From: CAZRDB01 sp964598695
GTDB lineage: Bacteria > Armatimonadota > Zipacnadia > UBA1398
Assembly (NCBI GenBank): GCA_964598695.1
Contig: CAZRDB010000231.1
Span: 1 to 7,077 of the forward strand
DNA length: 7,077 nucleotides
Reading direction: 5' to 3'
The notes beneath the pieces were generated by a model, which was given only the letters and a program-made list of their open reading frames with translations, made no database searches and had not been told where the DNA came from. Positions within the stretch are counted from its first letter, which is position 1, and each line of letters starts with the position of its first letter. The position numbers and the translations under genes are program-made. Below, in pieces: positions 6,718 through 7,077 of the stretch.

Positions 6718-7077
6718 AGCGTCCACCTCCCAGCGGGAGGACGGGGGAGGCTGGGCTGCCGAGGGCCGCCCAGCGGTCCGCCTCCTCGAGGAAGGACCAT
6801 CGCGAGAGGCGCCCGCCGGAGAGCATGAGCGCCTCGCGCTCGCCGACGGCAGCGACTCCGGTGGGATGGACCTCCGCGCGGACGGAATCGCCATCCAGCT
6901 CGACGACGGCCAGCACCGGGCTGCCGGAGGGGGGGCCGAGCAGTGGCTCGCCCAGGAGCGCCTCCCGGGTGAAGCACCGCAACACGTGGGCGGGGTGGGT
7001 CGCGCCGCAGAGCGGGCACGGGTAGTCACGGCCGTCGACCGCGCACCGCAGGGCGTGGGCGAGCGCCGCCGGGGCCT
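6701..7077 (-). CDS. C-terminal part of an unrecognised Cys-rich, beta-rich protein
   Basis: The minus-strand frame is open from the right edge to a TGA at 6703-6701, giving 124 visible residues; the start lies outside the window. Near the visible start is a zinc-binding-like cluster C-x8-C-x2-C-x10-C (LRCAVDGRDYPCPLCG, then VLRCF), with His residues between the last two Cys. The following ~90 residues alternate hydrophobic and polar positions as in beta strands (SPVLAVVELDGDSVRAEV, and a terminal GGGRYAVVL). No family is recognised; a zinc ribbon followed by a small beta domain is the best description. Its end overlaps the FGE-fold gene by 17 bp, so it belongs to the same operon. An internal GTG at 6985 could suggest a shorter gene, but the open frame and the Cys cluster continue upstream of it. 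Confidence 0.62.
   Translation of the reverse strand, partial: APAALAHALRCAVDGRDYPCPLCGATHPAHVLRCFTREALLGEPLLGPPSGSPVLAVVELDGDSVRAEVHPTGVAAVGEREALMLSGGRLSRWSFLEEADRWAALGSPASPVLPLGGGRYAVVL
6725..6731 (-). promoter_or_regulatory. Shine-Dalgarno site of the FGE-fold gene
   Basis: GGGAGGT on the minus strand lies 7 nt upstream of the ATG at 6717 and inside the coding end of the preceding gene. It selects this ATG over the in-frame GTG three codons earlier, which abuts the site. Confidence 0.65.

Noticed and set aside
1..7077. tRNA, rRNA, CRISPR array or insertion sequence
   Set aside because: No cloverleaf-like segment, regularly spaced repeat-spacer pattern, transposase motif or flanking terminal repeats were seen. 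The only regular repeat is the HEAT unit, which is coding.

Overview
The window is very GC-rich bacterial DNA with a strong preference for G/C at third codon positions and tightly packed genes. A run of ten Ns (6517-6526) marks it as a scaffolded, probably metagenomic, assembly. The gene content (a large secreted glycosidase-like protein with carbohydrate-binding-like modules, a GAP1-type protein, HEAT repeats and an FGE-fold protein) would fit Planctomycetota, Armatimonadota or a similar high-GC environmental lineage. No marker gene is present, so this is only a suggestion.

Layout. Left edge (1-340, minus): the N-terminal 113 codons of a one-pass membrane protein with a coiled-coil-like stretch and a Pro/Ala-rich tail, running out of the window. 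Positions 341-496 form a divergent intergenic region with a long inverted repeat. Positions 497-3586 (plus) encode a 1029-residue secreted protein that looks like a TIM-barrel glycoside hydrolase. It carries two homologous carbohydrate-binding-like modules, one of which is inserted in the middle of the catalytic region. Its stop codon lies 4 bp from the stop of a convergent minus-strand operon.

The minus-strand operon fills 3591-7077. In transcription order it holds: (a) the C-terminal end of a Cys-rich, beta-rich protein (7077-6701); (b) a small degenerate FGE/sulfatase-modifying-factor-fold protein (6717-6099), interrupted by the assembly gap; (c) a 374-residue HEAT-repeat protein with a zinc-ribbon-like Cys/His set and a distinct C-terminal domain (6094-4970); and (d) a 460-residue protein with recognisable GAP1-N2 and GAP1-M-like features (4973-3591). 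The junctions are a 17-bp overlap, a 4-bp gap and a 4-bp ATGA overlap, so the four genes are almost certainly co-translated and work together.

GAP1 (GTPase-associated protein 1) domains are known from predicted NTP-dependent biological conflict systems, in which GTPase or AAA+/vWA modules are paired with scaffold and sensor components such as HEAT repeats and FGE/C-type-lectin folds. This operon looks like part of such a system, possibly a variant. The NTPase itself would lie beyond the right edge. The system-level reading is inference; the domain calls rest on motifs seen by eye.
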